Source: F23-B02 sp963625685
GTDB taxonomy: Bacteria > Bacillota > Clostridia > Oscillospirales > Oscillospiraceae
NCBI GenBank assembly: GCA_963625685.1
Contig: CAVFTR010000001.1
Location: forward strand, 310,001-374,000
Direction of reading: 5' to 3'
DNA length: 64,000 bases
Positions within the stretch are counted from its first letter, which is position 1. Each line of letters begins with the position of its first letter. Below are positions 60,903 to 64,000 of the stretch, one piece after another. A model generated the notes under the pieces. It was not told the DNA's origin. It saw only the letters and a program-made list of their open reading frames with translations, and searched no databases. Made by a program: the position numbers and the translations under genes.

Positions 60903-60937
60903 TTATAACAGTATAACATACACGGAGGGGATTTACC

Positions 60938-61867
60938 ATGCCAAGTTTCAACGATTTTTATTTTAATTCGAGCACAGGCAAAAACCGCATCCATGTACGC
61001 CGCTGCGTTCCCGACGGGGACGTCAGAGGCGTGGTGCAGATCGTGCACGGCATCGCCGAGCACATAAACAGATACGACGATTTCATGGCCTTTCTGGCGT
61101 CCAACGGCCTTGTCGCCGTCGGCACGGACCATCTCGGTCACGGACAGAGCATTGAAAGCGAGGAGCAGAAGGGCTTTTTTGCCGAGAAAAACGGTTGGGA
61201 CCACGTCATAAAGGACGAGGAGATACTCCGCCTTGCCATGCGCAGCACCTATCCCGACCTCCCCTTTGTCCTGTTCGGACACAGCATGGGCAGCTTCATG
61301 GCGCGCACGCATCTTATCCGCTATCCAGGCGCGTTTGACGCGGCCATCATAAGCGGCACGGGCAATCAGGGCGCGGCGCTCGTAAACGGCGGCCTTTTCA
61401 TGGGAAATCTCGTGACCTCGCTCAAGGGAGCGCATCACTACAGCAAGTTCCTCAATAACCTTGCCTTCGGCAGCTATAACAAGATATACGACAACCCGCG
61501 CACCGAGTACGACTGGCTGACGAGAAACACCGAGGCCGTCGACAGGTACATGGCCGATCCCCTGTGCGGCTTTATCCCCTCGTGCAGCCTGTTCAGGGAC
61601 ATGATGACCGGCGTCAAGTTCATTACGAACGCCGATAATCTCAAGGCCATGAAGAAGGATATGCCCGTTTACTTCATGTCCGGCGACATGGACCCCGTCG
61701 GCGAGTGCGGCAAGGGCGTGAAGCTCGCGTATGAAAGCTTCAAAAAGGCCGGCATGCAGGACGTCACGATAAAGCTCTATAAGGACGGCCGCCACGAGAT
61801 GCTCAATGAGATAAACAGTCAGGAGGTCTACGCCGATATCCTGAGCTGGATAAACAGCAAGCTCTGA
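60938..61867 (+). CDS. Alpha/beta hydrolase (serine aminopeptidase S33/monoacylglycerol lipase-like)
   Basis: 309 residues, no signal peptide. Nucleophile elbow GHSMGSFMA near 117, the oxyanion region VHGIAEHINRYDD, acid Asp probably in SGDMDPVG, and the catalytic His in DGRHEMLNE. The lysophospholipase/monoglyceride lipase family resemblance fits its divergent placement next to glpK (inference). GGAGGGG precedes the ATG. Confidence 0.85.
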   Translation: MPSFNDFYFNSSTGKNRIHVRRCVPDGDVRGVVQIVHGIAEHINRYDDFMAFLASNGLVAVGTDHLGHGQSIESEEQKGFFAEKNGWDHVIKDEEILRLAMRSTYPDLPFVLFGHSMGSFMARTHLIRYPGAFDAAIISGTGNQGAALVNGGLFMGNLVTSLKGAHHYSKFLNNLAFGSYNKIYDNPRTEYDWLTRNTEAVDRYMADPLCGFIPSCSLFRDMMTGVKFITNADNLKAMKKDMPVYFMSGDMDPVGECGKGVKLAYESFKKAGMQDVTIKLYKDGRHEMLNEINSQEVYADILSWINSKL

Positions 61868-61879
61868 TATATAGCGAAG

Positions 61880-61912
61880 CGCACCGCAGGGATCACCTGC
61901 GGTGCGTTTTTT
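61880..61912 (+). terminator. Intrinsic terminator of the hydrolase gene
   Basis: CGCACCGCAGG, 5-nt loop, CCTGCGGTGCG, then TTTTTTATT. LRR cassette 2 starts right after it. Confidence 0.9.
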
Positions 61913-61913
61913 A

Positions 61914-62150
61914 TTCTCATGTTATGCTGCATTATCGGCCGAAGAGCTTGTCGAAGAAGCTCTTGAAGCTGTTGAAGGAATCCTGGAAAAATGCGCGGAT
62001 GGTATCGGCTGTGGAGCGAGTCGCGCCGCAGTCGGTGCAGGCGTTGCCCTTGAAGTGGTGGCCCGTCGCCTCGATGACCTCGCCCTGCGATATCGTCTCG
62101 CCGCAGAGCGTGCACACCTCGTCGCCGGTGTAACCGGCCTCGGTGCAGGT
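61914..62150. repeat. LRR cassette 2: conserved 3' module
   Basis: Nearly identical to 18889-19125. In both loci the similarity begins just past the terminator of the convergent plus-strand gene. Confidence 0.85.
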
Positions 62151-63524
62151 GGGCTCGACTGCGTTGTAGAGCGCGGTGACGTGCTGGTGCGCGATAACCT
62201 GCTCACCAAAGATGAAGTTTTGTTCATCCCACTCTATATATTGGCCGGTAACGGCTTCTTTGCCGGGAAGACAGTTGCCGCTGACATCTATATATGTGTA
62301 TTCCGCGGAGGGATTCAGTTTTATCTCCGTCAGCTGATTGTTATCACATCTAAGTCCAGCCAGGCCGCTCGGCAGCTCGGGAAGTGACGTCAGTTGATTT
62401 CCTCCACAGACAAGCGTAGTCAGGCCGTTCGGCAGCTCCGGCAGCTCGGTGAGTTGATTACCAGTACAGTCAAGCGAGATCAGGCCGCTCGGCAACTTGG
62501 GTAGCTCCGTGAGTTGATTGGACCGACAATCAATCCAAATCAGTCTGCTCGGCAGCTCGGGCAGCTCCGTCAGCTGGTTACTTGCACAAATAAGCCAAGT
62601 CAGACCGCTCGGCAGTTCGGGCAGTGATGTCAGCTGATTACCTCCACAGACAAGCGTAGTCAGGCCGCTCGGCAGTTCTGGCAGTTCTGTGAGTTGATTT
62701 TCATCACACAAGAGTTGAGTCAGACCGCTCGGCAACTCGGGCAAATCTGTGAATTCATTACAATAACAGTAAAGTGTAGTCAGGCCGTCCGGCAGCTTTG
62801 GCAGCGATATCAGCTGATTATTATCGCAATTGAGTGCAGTCAGGCCGCTCGGCAGCTTTGGCAGCTCGGTGAGTTTATTGGACAAACATTCAAGCGTGGT
62901 CAAACCGTTCGGCAGTTCGGGCAGTTCTGTGAGCTGATTACTGCTACAGACAAGCGTAGTCAGGCCTCTCGGCAACTCGGGCAAATCTGTGAATTCATTA
63001 TAATTACAGTAAAGTGTAGTCAGGCCGTCCGGCAGTTCGGGAAGTGACGTCAGTTGATTTTCTCCACAGTAAAGCGAGATCAGGCCGCTCGGCAGCTTTG
63101 GCAGCGATATCAGCTGATTATTATCGCAATTGAGTGCAGTCAGGCCGCTCGGCAGCTCAGGAAGTGACGTCAGTTGATTGCTCCAACAGAAAAGAGTTGT
63201 CAAGCCGCTCGGCAGCTCGGGCAATTCTGTGAGTGGATTTCCTCCACAGGCAAGCGACTGAAGCTCCGCAAAATAAGCTACGCCCTCAAGCGAGGCTATG
63301 CCACAGTTGTACACATATATTGACTTAACATTTGAAATTTCTTCGTCCGACAGATAGCCGTTGCCATCCGTGTCGCAGCTTTCGCTTACATAAGCACGAA
63401 ACGCATCGTCCGGGAAATTTATTGTGTCCACCGCAACACCGGTATCATCGGCAAATGCCATTGTTGGTACCAAGGACACCACCATCAGCAGCACGAGCAG
63501 CAGGCTCAGTACTCGTTTTTTCAT
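61932..63524 (-). CDS. Secreted protein with fifteen 20-residue LRRs (LRR cassette 2)
   Basis: 530 residues. A Sec signal peptide (about 1-25) is followed by an EF-hand-like loop DTDGNGYLSDEE (51-62) and an initial LRR. Fifteen exact 20-residue repeats of the form LPELPSGLTTLxCxxNQLTS then span 101-400. The cysteine module (CTEAGYTGDEVCTLCGE, TGHHFKGNACTDCG) and the Phe-rich tail follow. The repeats have the LPxLPxxLxxL pattern best known from YopM/IpaH-type bacterial LRRs, but here in a Sec-exported Gram-positive protein with Cys in each unit. The ends match the BspA-type protein of cassette 1. No LPXTG. Confidence 0.88.
   Translation of the reverse strand: MKKRVLSLLLVLLMVVSLVPTMAFADDTGVAVDTINFPDDAFRAYVSESCDTDGNGYLSDEEISNVKSIYVYNCGIASLEGVAYFAELQSLACGGNPLTELPELPSGLTTLFCWSNQLTSLPELPSGLTALNCDNNQLISLPKLPSGLISLYCGENQLTSLPELPDGLTTLYCNYNEFTDLPELPRGLTTLVCSSNQLTELPELPNGLTTLECLSNKLTELPKLPSGLTALNCDNNQLISLPKLPDGLTTLYCYCNEFTDLPELPSGLTQLLCDENQLTELPELPSGLTTLVCGGNQLTSLPELPSGLTWLICASNQLTELPELPSRLIWIDCRSNQLTELPKLPSGLISLDCTGNQLTELPELPNGLTTLVCGGNQLTSLPELPSGLAGLRCDNNQLTEIKLNPSAEYTYIDVSGNCLPGKEAVTGQYIEWDEQNFIFGEQVIAHQHVTALYNAVEPTCTEAGYTGDEVCTLCGETISQGEVIEATGHHFKGNACTDCGATRSTADTIRAFFQDSFNSFKSFFDKLFGR
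62325..63224. repeat. Fifteen 60-bp tandem repeats inside LRR cassette 2
   Basis: Each unit encodes one 20-residue LRR with no length variation. Some units are near-copies: units 2 and 7, units 4 and 8, and units 10 and 14. This suggests segmental duplication or recombination. Confidence 0.9.
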
Positions 63525-63545
63525 TGTTTTCCTCCCGATTTCCGC

Positions 63546-63573
63546 ACTGTCATAAAGTACACCTTTTGACAGT
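63546..63573. promoter_or_regulatory. Proximal palindrome of LRR cassette 2
   Basis: 28-bp palindrome with three mismatched pairs, outer halves ACTGTCA/TGACAGT, centred at 63559.5 and homologous to 20669-20696. Confidence 0.75.
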
Positions 63574-63700
63574 GAAGCAATTTACATATTTTGAGTGCCC
63601 TGAACAGCTGTTTTTAATAAAAATTACGTCTTTTTCGGGAAATTTCAGGGCAGAGTATTGCATTTTTGTCTGTTTTCAGCTATTATGAAATAACAAAAAG

Positions 63701-63732
63701 CGACTGTCAAAAGGTGTACCTTTTGACAGTCG
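63701..63732. promoter_or_regulatory. Distal palindrome of LRR cassette 2
   Basis: 32-bp palindrome, half-site CGACTGTCAAAAGGT, paired everywhere except the central G/T, centred at 63716.5. A-run and T-run flank it. Homologous to 20823-20858. Confidence 0.82.
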
Positions 63733-63745
63733 TTTTTGCATGAGA

Positions 63746-63772
63746 AAGGCTGAGGAGCGTGTCCTCAGCCTT
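63746..63772. terminator. Terminator downstream of the gene at the window end
   Basis: AAGGCTGAGGA, 5-nt loop, TCCTCAGCCTT; TTTCTC on minus and TTTATA on plus. Confidence 0.8.
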
Positions 63773-63791
63773 TTATACCGCTGTAAAATTT

Positions 63792-64000
63792 TCAGCTGTT
63801 TGCGTTGAATATCTTGAAGATGCTGTCGAAGGGGTCCTCCTCGCCGGCGGGCTTGGCGCTCTCCTCGGGCTTCTTCTCTGCAGCCTTCTCGCTTGCCGCG
63901 GTGAACATGCCCTGCTGCTTTTCAAAGGCGGGCTCAGCCTTCTTGGGGGCTGCCGCCTGCTGCGCGGGCTGCTTCGCGGTGGGCGCTTCCTCAAAGCCGG
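63792..64000 (-). CDS. C-terminal part of an Ala/Pro/Lys/Glu-rich protein (5' end beyond window)
   Basis: 69 residues are visible: a low-complexity charged stretch (KQPAQQAAAPKKAEPAFEK) ending in a short hydrophobic motif EDPFDSIFKIFNANS. The reading frame stays open to the window edge and a terminator follows, which supports it. Family not recognisable from this tail. Confidence 0.7.
   Translation of the reverse strand, partial: GFEEAPTAKQPAQQAAAPKKAEPAFEKQQGMFTAASEKAAEKKPEESAKPAGEEDPFDSIFKIFNANS

Noticed and set aside
62325..63224. Regular 60-bp repeats as a CRISPR array
   Set aside because: The repeats are contiguous coding units without unique spacers and encode LRRs; no cas genes nearby.

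Overview
This window looks like a chromosome segment of an anaerobic, endospore-forming member of the Firmicutes, probably class Clostridia and most like the Oscillospiraceae/Ruminococcaceae. That placement rests on gene content, not on a database search. The sporulation genes are spoIVA, sigH, an uninterrupted sigK, cwlD and a SpoIIE-type phosphatase. The anaerobic genes are an [FeFe]-hydrogenase-like protein, Fe-S fumarase, malic enzyme and a large Fe-S flavoprotein. GC is moderately high, Shine-Dalgarno (SD) sites are strong, and housekeeping promoters mostly show a 17-bp spacer. Most genes are on the minus strand. I saw no rRNA, tRNA, CRISPR array, insertion sequence or prophage.

Layout. 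1-7.2 kb (minus): radA (cut by the window edge), cwlD, an aspartate aminotransferase, spoIVA, nif3-like, trmK, two small Cys-containing proteins and sigH. 7.2-9.4 kb: ruvC-ruvA-ruvB. 9.5-11.2 kb (plus): an ATP-grasp protein fused to BspA-type leucine-rich repeats. 11.2-16 kb (minus): xerD, two small membrane proteins, yajC, tgt and queA. 16-18.8 kb: dapA, a UPF0340 gene and a DUF3048 lipoprotein. 18.9-20.9 kb: a secreted BspA-type LRR protein. 20.9-30.3 kb (minus): ribF, truB, nrnA, rbfA, infB, ylxQ, ylxR, nusA, rimP, a VanY-type carboxypeptidase and sigK. 30.4-33.6 kb (plus): an 899-residue Fe-S/FAD oxidoreductase and a His-rich CsoR-type regulator. 33.7-42 kb (minus): mreB/mbl, comF, recD2, uvrA, ybaK and a TetR regulator. 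42-48.1 kb: gluQ, a SpoIIE phosphatase paired with a HydS-like sensory hydrogenase, a divergent rseC, and prfC. 48.2-55.8 kb (minus): a polysaccharide deacetylase, malic enzyme, fumarase, an M1 peptidase, uppP, asnA, DUF4364 and a small membrane protein. 55.9-61.9 kb: a conserved unknown gene with a sigma-E-like promoter, yebC, DUF1015, a Nudix gene, glpK and an alpha/beta hydrolase. 61.9-63.7 kb: a second LRR cassette.

Functional groups are the nusA-infB translation operon, RuvABC/RecD2/UvrA/RadA repair, the queuosine set (tgt, queA, gluQ), and a fumarate-malate-pyruvate branch (fumA, fumB, maeB).

Three observations stand out. First, two LRR surface-protein cassettes about 43 kb apart share nearly identical ends and promoter regions but have unrelated centres. 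Each promoter region is bracketed by two related long palindromes whose centres are 157-158 bp apart. Second, three gene starts (spoIVA, cwlD, a TIGR04086-type membrane gene) lie in the 3' arm of the upstream gene's terminator hairpin. At spoIVA a sigma-E-like promoter is placed so that its own transcript lacks the other arm. Third, the hydrogenase-phosphatase pair is transcribed from a promoter whose -35 overlaps that of the divergent rseC promoter.
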